Shown here piece by piece: positions 7,973-17,230 of a stretch of 38,360 nucleotides of DNA. The notes under the pieces are model-generated. The model saw nothing but the letters and a program-made list of their open reading frames with translations, was not told the DNA's origin and did not search any database. Each line of letters opens with the position of its first letter. The first letter of the stretch is position 1. The stretch lies in the NCBI GenBank assembly GCA_964588795.1, contig CAZPQN010000023.1, forward strand, positions 1 to 38,360. The letters run 5' to 3'. The position numbers were made by a program, and so were the translations under genes. Source of the DNA: CAZPQN01 sp964588795 (GTDB lineage Bacteria > Fidelibacterota > UBA2242).

Positions 7973-8058
7973 TGTGACCTCGTCTACCAAAGTGCCTGAA
8001 ATATAAACTTGCTTTAGGCTCTTCAGAAAGCTAAAAATTTCGTTCGGGGCAAATGCAG

Positions 8059-10164
8059 TTACTTGAGGATTTCCATTTTGCGGGTCGCCGTAAATCCCGG
8101 TGTCATTAGACGATAAAGATAGACCCCGCTGGCTAATTCAGTCGCATCAAAAGTCACCGTGTGATCGCCGGCAGGGATGACCGACTCCACCAGCGTCGCC
8201 ACTTCCGCACCGTTCAGGTTGAAGATTTTGAGGCTGGTAAAGACTGCCGACTGCAGGTGGAAAGGTATCATGGTTTGGGCATTAAAGGGATTGGGGAAAT
8301 TTTGGGTGAGGCGGAAGGTTGCCGCCAGCTGTCGCGTTGCTTGGATTTCTTCGGGGTGGGCGAAAAAGTTCAGGACGCGGTTCAGGATTTTGGCACGGTT
8401 GGAATCGGGATAGAAAGTCTCGAAGGGAATACCGAGATTGACAACGGCGCCCGGTTGTGATCCGCCAGGAAACAAGCCGGCGTAACACACTCCGGCGAAA
8501 TTATTGGCGAAGCTGGCGTAGGCCAGACAATTAGTTCCGCCATTAATGCCATTGATCACGTCCGGATATTTGACGTTATAGACGCCCCGTGAGCCATTGT
8601 CATAATAAAGGTTTCCCAGTCCGTCTAAAATTCCTCCCGTCACCGGTACCGAACGGTAAATCAGCCCCGGCTGGTTATTGGGAGCGTCGTAAATGTACTG
8701 GGCTTTAAGAAACTGATTGTAAAAATATTTGTCCGAGCTCGAGCCCTTGTAATCCAGGTCCCAGGCTATTTCACTGCCCGAGACGAACAGTTTGCCACCG
8801 TTCTGCAGGAAATTTTGCACCAATAATTGCTCGGCGGAGTTGAAAGTTTCATCGACCGTGCTTTCCTCTCCCAACAGGTAATCCACGATGGCAAATTCGT
8901 CAAGGTCAAATAACCCATCGAGAATAGCATCGTTGCTGGCGGAGGCGAATTTTATTCCATTGTCAGCAAAAGCGCGGGCATGGTAACGGATATAATTGTA
9001 GGTGTTGGTGTAAGCGGTGGTCGCCCGGTCAAAACCGTTGATTATCAGCACGGCAGGCGATTCAGCTGCCAGCGACGCCGCTAACGTCTCTGAAAAATTG
9101 GAACCGCCATCGGCATTGAAAGCCCGCAGACGGACATAGTAAACCTGATCGCTGGTTAAACCGCTGATTATGGTGCTGTCTCCGCTGACGGGAAGGGTGT
9201 CCGGAAAACTGAGTCCGTCCGTGCCGAGATAAGCGGCATACATCGTATTGGGCGTCGCTTTCAGCCGCAGGCAGAGGCTGTTCGGTCCGGTGCTGAAAAT
9301 GCCGAAGGATTTGGGCGTTGGCGCTTTTAATTGTAGCACTCCGTACCGCGGCGTGGATATTAAACCTTCGTCGCTTAACAACACGTGCAGGCTGGCGTCG
9401 TTTAGCACGGCTGGAATATTCTGCTGGTTACCGTCAAGTGTCAAAGTCTTTTGCACCAGACGTATGCCGTGACTGTAGTCGGCGTAGGTTTCACCGTGAC
9501 CGTTGTAAACGGGCTGAATCGGCGTTCCGTCGAGTTTATGCCAGCCGTAAATCACGACGGGCTTGGGTACCGCCGGTTTCAGATCGTTGTAGATTTTATT
9601 CGAAATGATGACGTCCTTTTTCGTACCACCTACCAACTGCCCTAACGGATGTTCGCTGAGAAGCGGTTGGCGCAAAGTCCAGACCGAGTCGTTATGTTGG
9701 GCGAACACAGGGACGGTGATCATGGCATCGCTGGGAGCAATGGGTTGCGGACGGAGTTTCACTGTGGCGGCGCTATAGATGTCATCAACCATCTTTTTCG
9801 TAGGCAAAATGCAATTTAGCGTATCGGCAATTTTCTGCGCCAGGAGCGGCGTCATCGGTGTCAGGAAATAATCGTCGTCAGCACCGACCGCTAAGTAATC
9901 ACAGGTTACGTAGAAGACCGCGGTATGCTGACCGCCGCCAATCGTCTGCGTGACGTTCACCGGTACCAAATTGCGCAGGAAGTCGGGAATGTTGCCGCTG
10001 ACGATCTGATTAAAGATCTGGGTTTCGCGTTCCTCCCGTGTGAGGTTGGTGATCTGGGTAATGAACGCCCGCCCTTTCGGCGCATTCTGGGGGCGTGGCG
10101 GCAAGGGTAGCGTCTGCGTAAAAATGGTCGATACTGTGAGCAGGACACCGGCCATTACAGGCAT
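8059..10164 (-). CDS. Large secreted protein with fibronectin-III-like region and type IX secretion C-terminal domain
   Basis: The protein has about 701 residues if started at ATG 10164, where MPVMAGVLLTVSTIFTQ forms a signal peptide; no ribosome site marks the start and upstream ATGs exist (10266). Residues about 60-275 form an unidentified domain with YGWHKLDGTPIQPVYNGHG and YADYSHGIRLV, a His/Asp-rich pattern that could be a catalytic or metal site. Residues about 280-365 look like a fibronectin type III repeat (GLTSDQVYYVRLRAFNADG). Residues about 370-600 resemble the glutaminase-like fold seen in xanthan-lyase-type secreted proteins (AVLIINGFDR, LLVQNFLQNGGKLFVSG). The end carries the sorting domain NFPNPFNAQTMIPF...GVYLYRL, which targets proteins through the type IX system to the cell surface. 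It overlaps no neighbour and sits 92 bases after the lipid kinase. Confidence 0.75.
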   Translation of the reverse strand: MPVMAGVLLTVSTIFTQTLPLPPRPQNAPKGRAFITQITNLTREERETQIFNQIVSGNIPDFLRNLVPVNVTQTIGGGQHTAVFYVTCDYLAVGADDDYFLTPMTPLLAQKIADTLNCILPTKKMVDDIYSAATVKLRPQPIAPSDAMITVPVFAQHNDSVWTLRQPLLSEHPLGQLVGGTKKDVIISNKIYNDLKPAVPKPVVIYGWHKLDGTPIQPVYNGHGETYADYSHGIRLVQKTLTLDGNQQNIPAVLNDASLHVLLSDEGLISTPRYGVLQLKAPTPKSFGIFSTGPNSLCLRLKATPNTMYAAYLGTDGLSFPDTLPVSGDSTIISGLTSDQVYYVRLRAFNADGGSNFSETLAASLAAESPAVLIINGFDRATTAYTNTYNYIRYHARAFADNGIKFASASNDAILDGLFDLDEFAIVDYLLGEESTVDETFNSAEQLLVQNFLQNGGKLFVSGSEIAWDLDYKGSSSDKYFYNQFLKAQYIYDAPNNQPGLIYRSVPVTGGILDGLGNLYYDNGSRGVYNVKYPDVINGINGGTNCLAYASFANNFAGVCYAGLFPGGSQPGAVVNLGIPFETFYPDSNRAKILNRVLNFFAHPEEIQATRQLAATFRLTQNFPNPFNAQTMIPFHLQSAVFTSLKIFNLNGAEVATLVESVIPAGDHTVTFDATELASGVYLYRLMTPGFTATRKMEILK

Positions 10165-10256
10165 AAAAACGGATTGATTACGATGCCCGCAGATAGGGTG
10201 ACTTTTGTGAGGGAAATTCCGGATTCTCCGCCCGACGCAATTGCAGGATGTGATTA

Positions 10257-11147
10257 TTAACGCCATAGCACTTCCACGTCCTGGTAAAGGCATTCGACCT
10301 CCACGGGTGTCGTGCCCAGCACTTCGCCGTCGGGGGTCAGGATTTTCGGCTCCACGGTAGCAATTTTGATCTGGCGGGCCTGGAAAGTCTCCACCTGCGG
10401 CAGGTGCACATGTTCACCGGTAAAAATCGTGGGAAAGGCTTTGATCAGTTTGAGACGCGACAAGCCGTTCAGGATGGTCACGTCCAAGCGTCCGTCGTCA
10501 ATTTCGGCGGCGGGTGCCATCAGGAAGTTGGAGGTGTAGCGCGTGTTGGAAATTTCCACGAAAACACAATCACGATCCAGAATCTGACCATCGATTTCCA
10601 AATTGGCTCCGAAAGTATGCAGGAAAAGCATCTGCTGGAAGACGCCAATGGTGTAGGAGAAATTGCCAAAACCTTTCAGTTTGTGAGCGACGGCAGTCAC
10701 GTCGGACACGAAACCCAGTCCCAAGATATTCAGGTAATAGTAGGTCTCACCATGGGTGATGAACTTGCCGACATCAACCCGGCGCGGTTGGCGCAGGCTG
10801 ATAATTTCGAGGGCTTCCTGCCACTGATTGGTCGCCACATGCAAGTCGCGGGCGAAGGCGTTGCCGGTGCCGACCGGTAAAATGCCGAGCGGGATGCGTT
10901 GCAGGGAAGGATTGCGGTAGTAGCCATTGATCACTTCAAATAAAGTACCGTCACCTCCACCGGCAACAACGGCGTCGTATTGAGAAAAGTCCAGGTTTTT
11001 AACAAGATCAATACCATGACCGCGAAATTCGGTCTGGAGGATCTCACATTCAATTTGCTTAGAACGGCAGAAGTTTTCGATTTCCGGTAATAATTTTACC
11101 GCGCGGCCATGCGCGGCATACGGATTGAAAATCAAACATATCTTCAT
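10257..11147 (-). CDS. Diacylglycerol kinase / YegS-family lipid kinase
   Basis: The protein has 296 residues, the normal length for the DagK/YegS/BmrU family of soluble, membrane-associated lipid kinases. The nucleotide-binding loop GGGDGT is at 63-68 and the second conserved loop PVGTGNAFAR at 91-100; the start MKICLIFNPYAAHGRA is typical. Members phosphorylate diacylglycerol or related lipids with ATP; the substrate here is unknown. GGGGG lies 6 bases upstream of the ATG. It follows a second, divergent family member by 12 bases and is likely in the same operon. Confidence 0.9.
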   Translation of the reverse strand: MKICLIFNPYAAHGRAVKLLPEIENFCRSKQIECEILQTEFRGHGIDLVKNLDFSQYDAVVAGGGDGTLFEVINGYYRNPSLQRIPLGILPVGTGNAFARDLHVATNQWQEALEIISLRQPRRVDVGKFITHGETYYYLNILGLGFVSDVTAVAHKLKGFGNFSYTIGVFQQMLFLHTFGANLEIDGQILDRDCVFVEISNTRYTSNFLMAPAAEIDDGRLDVTILNGLSRLKLIKAFPTIFTGEHVHLPQVETFQARQIKIATVEPKILTPDGEVLGTTPVEVECLYQDVEVLWR

Positions 11148-11159
11148 AGGTGCCCCCTT

Positions 11160-12104
11160 TTAAATGACCAATTTAACTGCGCCTGGCAGTAATGTATAAT
11201 GACAGGGTGGAAAGCCGATAATTTCACCGTCGCATTCAACGGGAATTGTACGATCCTCTACGTCTACACTGAGCCGATGTGTTTGCCAGTACTCAGCAGT
11301 CGGTTGCTGAAGTACAGTACCCGCATAAAGCGTCGGAATCAGTTGGAAAGTCCGCCATTTATGCAGTTCCGCGACTGCGGCAACGTGGAGCAAACCGTCG
11401 TCCCAACGGGTCGGAACACCGTAATGCATGCCGCCCCCGAAATAGGGGCTTTTGAAAACCGTGATGTTTTTCAGACGCCGCAAGACGCCTGGCTGATCGC
11501 CGAGTGCTAAATGCGCGTTGAAATTGCCAAAGCGTACAATGGTTCTGGCACCGGCTGTCAGGGCTGCGAGGTCAACGTTGATTCGCTTTAGGGCGTTCAT
11601 CAGCGGTCCGGGACGGTTAAAAGCCTCGATACTGCGGCTGATGATCCCGATGCTCGAATTCGCGATAAAGTAGCGAACTCCCGGATTTCCGTCGGCGTCA
11701 TGAAATTCTATCCGTCCGACGTCGGTCTGGTAATAATAAACACTGGTCAACCGGTCAAGAAAGCTTTGCGGACTGGGAAACATTTTAATCACGTCGCAGG
11801 AACTGCCCGCACTCAGGAAAACCAGTTTGACCTCGGGATTGAGCAAACGGTCGGCCTCGAACATGCCGTTCAGGGCTTCATTTAAAGTGCCGTCACCGCC
11901 AAAAACGAGCAGACGTTCTACACCTCGGTGGACGAGATCATGCGCTATTTGCCGGGCATGACCGCGATATTCCGTCGGGTGAAAATCAAAGCGATAACCC
12001 GCCGCGGAGGCTTGGTGTAGGAAATCGGTCCATTGCGAACGCGCCTTGCCACCGCCGGCCGTCAGATTGACGATGATAGAGTGTTTTTCCAGAGACTGGA
12101 TCAA
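11160..12104 (-). CDS. Second diacylglycerol kinase-family lipid kinase, divergent
   Basis: The protein has 314 residues. The ATP loop FGGDGT is at 68-73 and the N-terminal IIVNLTAGGGKA is typical of the family. The second loop, normally GTGNDFAR, reads SAGSSCDVIK (98-107), which places it in a different subgroup from the kinase at 10257. The C-terminus keeps the usual beta sandwich ending in VECDGEIIGFPPCHYTLLPGAV, where DGE is the conserved acidic loop. Its ATG overlaps the stop of the upstream GNAT gene by 4 bases (ATGA arrangement), so the two are translationally coupled. The lipid it acts on cannot be read from sequence. Confidence 0.85.
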   Translation of the reverse strand: MIQSLEKHSIIVNLTAGGGKARSQWTDFLHQASAAGYRFDFHPTEYRGHARQIAHDLVHRGVERLLVFGGDGTLNEALNGMFEADRLLNPEVKLVFLSAGSSCDVIKMFPSPQSFLDRLTSVYYYQTDVGRIEFHDADGNPGVRYFIANSSIGIISRSIEAFNRPGPLMNALKRINVDLAALTAGARTIVRFGNFNAHLALGDQPGVLRRLKNITVFKSPYFGGGMHYGVPTRWDDGLLHVAAVAELHKWRTFQLIPTLYAGTVLQQPTAEYWQTHRLSVDVEDRTIPVECDGEIIGFPPCHYTLLPGAVKLVI

Positions 12105-13177
12105 TGCAGGGTCAGATCCTCCCAGATTTTAGCTTTTCGCAAATCAGCGATCAATTGAGACTGATACGGTTGCTTTTCGCGGAAAGCGACCAGGAAATCC
12201 AAATCCACTTTAACCCGGGGAATGCCGCGAAATAGGGAGATCATCAAATGATCCTGCTGTACTCCGAGACGGAATAGTGGATAGCGCTTATGTTTTTCAC
12301 GGATGACGGTGCGCAACAGATCGCGCGCGGCCAGTTCATGACCGGGGGCAAACGGTAAATGTCGCAGGAATAATTCCGGAAGGGGTGTGCCTCTCGGCGG
12401 CAGGTTTTTGATGGGTCGCATTATACTGTATAAAATTTTCAGAGGCTTGCTCCATCGCTGAACCACGGTGCGTTTGAAGCTGGACTGATCCCAGAAACTG
12501 AGTGCGCCAACCAGTTTACCATTCTGGCAGGCTACCAGAAAATTTTCGAGACCGAAATCGGGTTCGGTTGTCAAAAGGGCATCGAATTGTTTCAGCGTCC
12601 AACCCGGATTGAATTCATACTGCTGGTAATAATCGCAGAATAGCCTATAAAGCTCAGGCAAATCCTCCGCCTGGCAGATACGGATGACGTATTGCCCGGA
12701 ATCAGCCCAGCAAACCAACGGAAAAAGATAGTAGATCTGGAAAGTGGTCAACCGGTGAAAAGGGGGTAATCCAAGCCGACCTTCCAGAACCGGATGCATG
12801 GCATGATTGCCTGCCATGACTGTGATCACCGCTAACTGAATATCGGTTGCGAGCAATTCTTGGACTGCTCGGTTGATCAACCGGTAGGCTAACCGGCCAC
12901 CGCGGGCGTGCGCGGCGATCTTGACTCCCCCGATGTAAGCGGTGCTGACCATGCGTCCCTGAATCTCAACTTCCCGCAGAGAATAACCCAAAGCCCCGAC
13001 GATTCTCTCTCCGTCTTCGGCGATGATCACCTTGGCGTTCTGACCCTGCAAGCGTGCCAACTGAAAGTAATCTGGTGCCCGGTCAATGGCGACCGTCAGA
13101 TGCCCCTGCATCGGTGATTCGAGTGCCAGTTGCAGGAGTTGTTGATTGTCGGTCGGTTGCGCAAATCTGATATTCAT
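12101..13177 (-). CDS. GNAT-family N-acyltransferase, two-domain
   Basis: The protein has 358 residues. The first half is a recognisable GNAT domain: IIAEDGERIVGALGYSLRE is the central beta pair and KIAAHARGGRLAYRL (86-100) is the acyl-CoA pyrophosphate loop (motif A). The second half, from about residue 165, repeats the pattern in weaker form (RICQAEDLPELYRLFCDYY, FLVACQNGKLVGALSFWD), so it looks like a tandem or degenerate second GNAT fold. ATG 13177 starts a typical MNIRFAQPTD; an in-frame TTG at 13195 adds residues unlike the family, and no ribosome site is evident for either. As first gene of an operon with two lipid kinases, it may modify a lipid or lipid-linked amine; that is inference. 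Confidence 0.8.
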   Translation of the reverse strand: MNIRFAQPTDNQQLLQLALESPMQGHLTVAIDRAPDYFQLARLQGQNAKVIIAEDGERIVGALGYSLREVEIQGRMVSTAYIGGVKIAAHARGGRLAYRLINRAVQELLATDIQLAVITVMAGNHAMHPVLEGRLGLPPFHRLTTFQIYYLFPLVCWADSGQYVIRICQAEDLPELYRLFCDYYQQYEFNPGWTLKQFDALLTTEPDFGLENFLVACQNGKLVGALSFWDQSSFKRTVVQRWSKPLKILYSIMRPIKNLPPRGTPLPELFLRHLPFAPGHELAARDLLRTVIREKHKRYPLFRLGVQQDHLMISLFRGIPRVKVDLDFLVAFREKQPYQSQLIADLRKAKIWEDLTLH

Positions 13178-13358
13178 ATCTGTTGGAATTAACAAAGTTT
13201 TTCGCAGATTGAAAAGCTGAAAATACGGTCAACCAACCGCGCGCTGACGGCAGAGCTCTTGCTTTTCCCGGCGGAATGTTGGAATTTAATCTGGATTATG
13301 GTGAATAGTACGAACATCGACTGGATAAGAACCGCGACGACAGAGAGGTAAGACAACC

Positions 13359-15377
13359 ATGACGCATCCAACTGCAAATATTTACGGGCAGGTCATTTTT
13401 TGGATCCTGACAATTTTTTCGGTGAGCTGGTTTGGATGGTTGATGCAACGCAGGCTGAGAGTCGTTTGGGCGGGACAGCCGCAAGCGCGATTTGACCAGC
13501 TCGGGCGCAGGTTGCGATATCTTTTAAGCTGGGGATTTGGTCAGAAGAAAGTCGTGGAGCGACGTTTTCGCGGGGCGGGTTTTATGCACGCCTGCATCTT
13601 CTGGGGATTTCTGATTGTAGCGATTGATACCATTACGTTGTTAGGCGGCGGTTTCAGGCCGGGCTTTCATCTGCCGGGTTTTGGGGCTGGTGGAATTTTC
13701 AGCACTTTCTACACACGCCTCAAAGATGTTTTCGAATTATTGGTCTTGGCCGCCGTGATCATGGCCTTCATCAGACGTATTCTCGTTCGTCCTCGGCGCC
13801 TGACATTATCGTGGAGCGCCAACCTGATCCTGTTTCTGATTGGATTGCTGATGGTCACGGACCTGATGCTGACTGGTTTGGAAAATATTACGGGTGTGCT
13901 GACGACGCCCACCTTTTCCGTCAAGCTGACCGCACCTTGTTTTTCCGGCATTACCGCCGCTCAGGCCGATTTCTGGTATCAGGTGAACTGGTGGCTTCAT
14001 TTAGTCGTTTTATTGTTTTTCCTGCCTTACCTGCCACTCTCCAAGCATTTTCACGTCATCACCGCTCTGCCGGCGGTCTTTTTCCGACGTCTCGATCATG
14101 GAGCACTGCGCTTTCTGGATGTGGAACAGGCCGGCCGTTACGGTGCGGCGCGGGTTGAGGATTTAGGATGGAAGGACTTGCTCGATATTTACACCTGCAC
14201 GGAATGCGGTCGCTGTCAGTCGGTATGTCCGGCTTTCGCTTCCGGCAAACCGCTCGACCCAAAACAAATTAACATCAGTTTGCGCAAACACCTGGATCGC
14301 CACACGTCAGCAATTATTAGTGGCCCAGGTAGAAAAGCGGAAGCAGCTGCTGTGCAGAAAGCCACGCGCAGAAGGGAAGCGTTAGCGGGAGAAGTGGTCA
14401 AAGATGAGGCGCTCTGGGCTTGTACAATGTGCGGCGCCTGCGAAGAAACCTGTCCCTTGAGCATCGAATTTATCGACCGGATAGCGGAAATGCGGCGGCA
14501 GTTAGTGCTGGAAGAAAGCCGGTTTCCCGAAATCCTGCAGACGGTTTTTCGCAATTTGGAAAATCAGGGCAATCCCTGGGGATTGAATCCCGAAATGCGC
14601 AATCACTGGTCAAAAGAATCCAATGGAATGCGCGCCGCGGAGCGGTCGGGTACTTTTGAATATCTGTTCTGGGTCGGTTGTGCGGGTGTGTACTCTGAAC
14701 AGGGACGCAAAACAACTGAGGCGATGCTGAAGATTTTCGATGCACTGAAACTGGACTTTGCCATTTTGGGACAAGAGGAAGTTTGTACCGGAGATGCCGC
14801 GCGGAGATTAGGCAATGAGTACCTGTTTCAGACGTTGGCCCGTCAGAATATAGCAAACTTTGAACGCTATGGAGTCAGGAATATCATCACCCAGTGTGCG
14901 CATTGTTATAATACCTTGAAGCACGAATATCCGCAGTTAGGCGGAAATTACAATGTCCTGAGCCATCACGAATTTATTCTAAACCAGCTGGAGGCCGGAC
15001 GCCTTACCCTGAATTCGCACTTTGAAGGTGAACTGACCTACCATGACAGCTGTTTTGCAGGACGCCATAATGGGATTTTTGATGCACCGCGCACCCTTAT
15101 CGAATTGCTCGGCGGGCATTACACAGAAGCGGAGCATAGTCGGCAGAACGCCGTATGTTGCGGCGCGGGCGGCGGACGCATGTGGTTAGAAGAGCCGGCC
15201 GGGCAACGGGTGAGTGCTCTGCGCACCGCAGAACTTACTAAATCAAATCCTGCGGTGATCGCCACCGCCTGTCCCTTCTGTATTGCGATGCTGACAGACG
15301 GTTTAAAGGATCTTGGACGGACGGACGTGCAGTGCACTGATTTGGCCGTATTGATTGCGCACAATCTGCGACTGTGA
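13359..15377 (+). CDS. Membrane haem/iron-sulfur oxidoreductase, HdrD/NarI-like fusion
   Basis: The protein has 672 residues. The N-terminal about 240 residues hold five or so membrane segments with histidines placed like b-haem ligands (His78, His214, His230, His232), as in the NarI/DsrM/HdrE family. Two 4Fe-4S clusters follow, CTECGRCQSVCP (280-291) and CTMCGACEETCP (355-366). Then come two cysteine-rich CCG domains (Cys441...CAHC 513-516; HDSC 562-565...CCGAGGG 600-606, Cys638 and Cys641). This layout is known for proteins that pass electrons between quinones and a soluble partner such as electron-transfer flavoprotein or a thiol/disulfide. No etfAB or hdr genes flank it here, so its partner is elsewhere. 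The ribosome site GAGAGGTAAG is strong. It is divergent from the lipid-kinase operon. Confidence 0.85.
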   Translation: MTHPTANIYGQVIFWILTIFSVSWFGWLMQRRLRVVWAGQPQARFDQLGRRLRYLLSWGFGQKKVVERRFRGAGFMHACIFWGFLIVAIDTITLLGGGFRPGFHLPGFGAGGIFSTFYTRLKDVFELLVLAAVIMAFIRRILVRPRRLTLSWSANLILFLIGLLMVTDLMLTGLENITGVLTTPTFSVKLTAPCFSGITAAQADFWYQVNWWLHLVVLLFFLPYLPLSKHFHVITALPAVFFRRLDHGALRFLDVEQAGRYGAARVEDLGWKDLLDIYTCTECGRCQSVCPAFASGKPLDPKQINISLRKHLDRHTSAIISGPGRKAEAAAVQKATRRREALAGEVVKDEALWACTMCGACEETCPLSIEFIDRIAEMRRQLVLEESRFPEILQTVFRNLENQGNPWGLNPEMRNHWSKESNGMRAAERSGTFEYLFWVGCAGVYSEQGRKTTEAMLKIFDALKLDFAILGQEEVCTGDAARRLGNEYLFQTLARQNIANFERYGVRNIITQCAHCYNTLKHEYPQLGGNYNVLSHHEFILNQLEAGRLTLNSHFEGELTYHDSCFAGRHNGIFDAPRTLIELLGGHYTEAEHSRQNAVCCGAGGGRMWLEEPAGQRVSALRTAELTKSNPAVIATACPFCIAMLTDGLKDLGRTDVQCTDLAVLIAHNLRL

Positions 15378-15443
15378 ATGAAGAAAGAATGCTATATGGT
15401 ATTATCAAGGGACTGTAACAATTGATGAACTCTTAAATCAGGT

Positions 15444-16376
15444 ATGTTTCCCTTCCCTTTATCCGAGCGATATTATCACTATAGTCGCTGGCTGAAAGAG
15501 AAATTCGGTGGTCCGGTCCGGCGCCTGTGCGTGGATGCCGGTTTCACCTGTCCGACCCGCGATGGGACGCTGGGTACCGCAGGGTGCCTGTACTGCGATA
15601 ACCGCAGTTTCAGTGCTGAGCGGTCCGGAGAACGTTTATCAGTCACGGCTAAGATAGAGACACGTTTGACGCAGATCTCGGATGGGCATCAGAAGTTTTT
15701 AGTCTACTTTCAACCCTACACGAATACATACGCTAGGCCGGAGGTTTTAGAAAAGGTCTATCGGGAAGCTTTGACATTTCCGCAGGTAGTTGGACTGATC
15801 ATAGGCACCCGTCCGGACTGCGTCGATGAAGAGAAACTCAATCTGTTAGCTGAACTCAATCGGGAAGTCTTTATTTCGGTTGAATATGGTATCGAATCAG
15901 TGTATGATAAAACTTTGCAATGGATCCGGCGCGGACACACTTTCGCGCATACGGAGTGGGCGATTGCGCAAAGTCAGCACCGCGGCCTGCACGTCGGTGC
16001 GCATATCATCTATGGTTTTCCGACCGAAACGCGGGAGGAGATCCTGGCGAGTGTAGATGTCATCAATCGCCTGCATCCGGACGCCTTGAAAATTCATCAT
16101 CTGCATATCGTCAAGGGTGCGCCGCTGGAACGACTCTATCGGGAGCATCCGTTTCCCGTTTTTGCCGCAGACGACTGGGTGAAAACCGTATGCGATGTCC
16201 TGGAACGCCTGCGTCCGACGGTCGTGATTCAACGTTTGGTTGGTGAAGCCCGCGGCAATACGCTGATTGCACCGCGCTGGACACAATCCAAGCATACCCT
16301 GCTGACGGAAATTACCCGGGAATTTGGCAAGCGGGGAACGCACCAGGGATTCTTATATCGGGAAAATCAGGAATAA
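15444..16376 (+). CDS. TIGR01212-family radical SAM protein (YhcC/YtqA-like)
   Basis: The protein has 310 residues. The start MFPFPLSERYYHYSRWLKEKFGG leads into a radical SAM cluster motif with wide first spacing, Cys36, Cys48, Cys51 (FTCPTRDG...GCLYCDN), which is characteristic of the TIGR01212 group rather than classical CxxxCxxC. Further family stretches are VYFQPYTNTYA, IGTRPDCVDEE, EYGIESVYDKTL and HIIYGFPTET. Proteins of this group cleave S-adenosylmethionine at a 4Fe-4S cluster; the substrate is not established to my knowledge. Its stop is 5 bases before the next start, so it is co-transcribed with the hydrolase at 16381. Confidence 0.9.
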   Translation: MFPFPLSERYYHYSRWLKEKFGGPVRRLCVDAGFTCPTRDGTLGTAGCLYCDNRSFSAERSGERLSVTAKIETRLTQISDGHQKFLVYFQPYTNTYARPEVLEKVYREALTFPQVVGLIIGTRPDCVDEEKLNLLAELNREVFISVEYGIESVYDKTLQWIRRGHTFAHTEWAIAQSQHRGLHVGAHIIYGFPTETREEILASVDVINRLHPDALKIHHLHIVKGAPLERLYREHPFPVFAADDWVKTVCDVLERLRPTVVIQRLVGEARGNTLIAPRWTQSKHTLLTEITREFGKRGTHQGFLYRENQE

Positions 16377-16380
16377 TCAG

Positions 16381-17229
16381 ATGAAAATTCAGACGGATAA
16401 GTACACGGTTTTAACTCTTGAATTGGGCGATCTGCTGCTGGATGGCGGGGCAGTATTCGGCCTCATCCCCAAACCGCTTTGGCAGAAAAAGATCGCCTGC
16501 GATGCTGAAAATCGGATCAGGTTGGCCATGCGTGCTTTGCTGGTGGTTGGTGACGGGCGGGTTATTCTGATAGATACGGGTGCGGGGATTTGCCTGTCCG
16601 AAAAAATCTGTCGCCTGTACGGCATTGATCCGGGACAGAACTACCTTGAACAGAATTTACGGGCGGTCGGATTTACTCCCGCCGATGTGACCGATGTCGT
16701 GCTGACACACCTGCATTTCGATCATTGTGGAGGCGCGGTGGTGATCATGGATGGCGAACGGAGACCGGCGTTCCCCGGAGCGCGTTATTACGTTCAGGAG
16801 AGCCATTTCAATTGGGCGATGCATCCTTCTGTACTGGATCGCGCCAGCTACGTTCGCGAACATTTTCAAATGCTGGAGCAAGCCGGCCTTTTACAGCGGT
16901 TGACCGGCGCGCAAATGCTTTTTCCCGGAATTGAAATCATCGTGAGCGATGGGCATGTTTGCGGTCAACAGTTAGTTCTGATCCATGATGCCCGACGTCC
17001 GGTATTTTTTGCCTGTGATTTAACCCCGACCGCTCATCATGTAACACCTACCTGGATTACCGCGTTTGACCTGCAACCGCTGATGCTGGTCGAAGAAAAG
17101 CAACGACTTTTCGAACGTGCCCATAGCGAGAACTGGTTGATCGTTTTCCCGCACGATCCGCACATCATCGCCGGTCAGATCGCGGCGGGTGATAAACGTA
17201 TTGAACTCCAGCCGGAGTTTTTTCGCTAA
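16381..17229 (+). CDS. Metallo-beta-lactamase-fold hydrolase
   Basis: The protein has 282 residues. The metal motif THLHFDHCGG gives His110, His112, Asp114 and His115. Later ligands are likely the His in SDGHVCGQQL, the Asp in FFACDLTPTAHH and the His in FPHDPHIIAG, so the di-metal site looks complete. The size and order fit the lactonase/hydrolase branch (glyoxalase-II/quorum-lactonase-like) of the superfamily; substrate unknown. ATG 16381 is chosen because AGGA lies about 10 bases upstream and the protein begins with the usual beta strand; an upstream in-frame ATG would overlap the radical SAM gene. It ends the GC-richer block before the restriction-modification island. Confidence 0.85.
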   Translation: MKIQTDKYTVLTLELGDLLLDGGAVFGLIPKPLWQKKIACDAENRIRLAMRALLVVGDGRVILIDTGAGICLSEKICRLYGIDPGQNYLEQNLRAVGFTPADVTDVVLTHLHFDHCGGAVVIMDGERRPAFPGARYYVQESHFNWAMHPSVLDRASYVREHFQMLEQAGLLQRLTGAQMLFPGIEIIVSDGHVCGQQLVLIHDARRPVFFACDLTPTAHHVTPTWITAFDLQPLMLVEEKQRLFERAHSENWLIVFPHDPHIIAGQIAAGDKRIELQPEFFR

Positions 17230-17230
17230 T

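Noticed and set aside
7973..8058. Search for a cobalamin or other methionine-related riboswitch before the MetH-like gene
   Set aside because: Only an 86-base gap is present, too short and without recognisable conserved riboswitch boxes.
13189..13377. Short minus-strand open frame between the GNAT gene and the Fe-S oxidoreductase
   Set aside because: It covers the divergent promoter gap and the start of the plus-strand gene, with no coding pattern.
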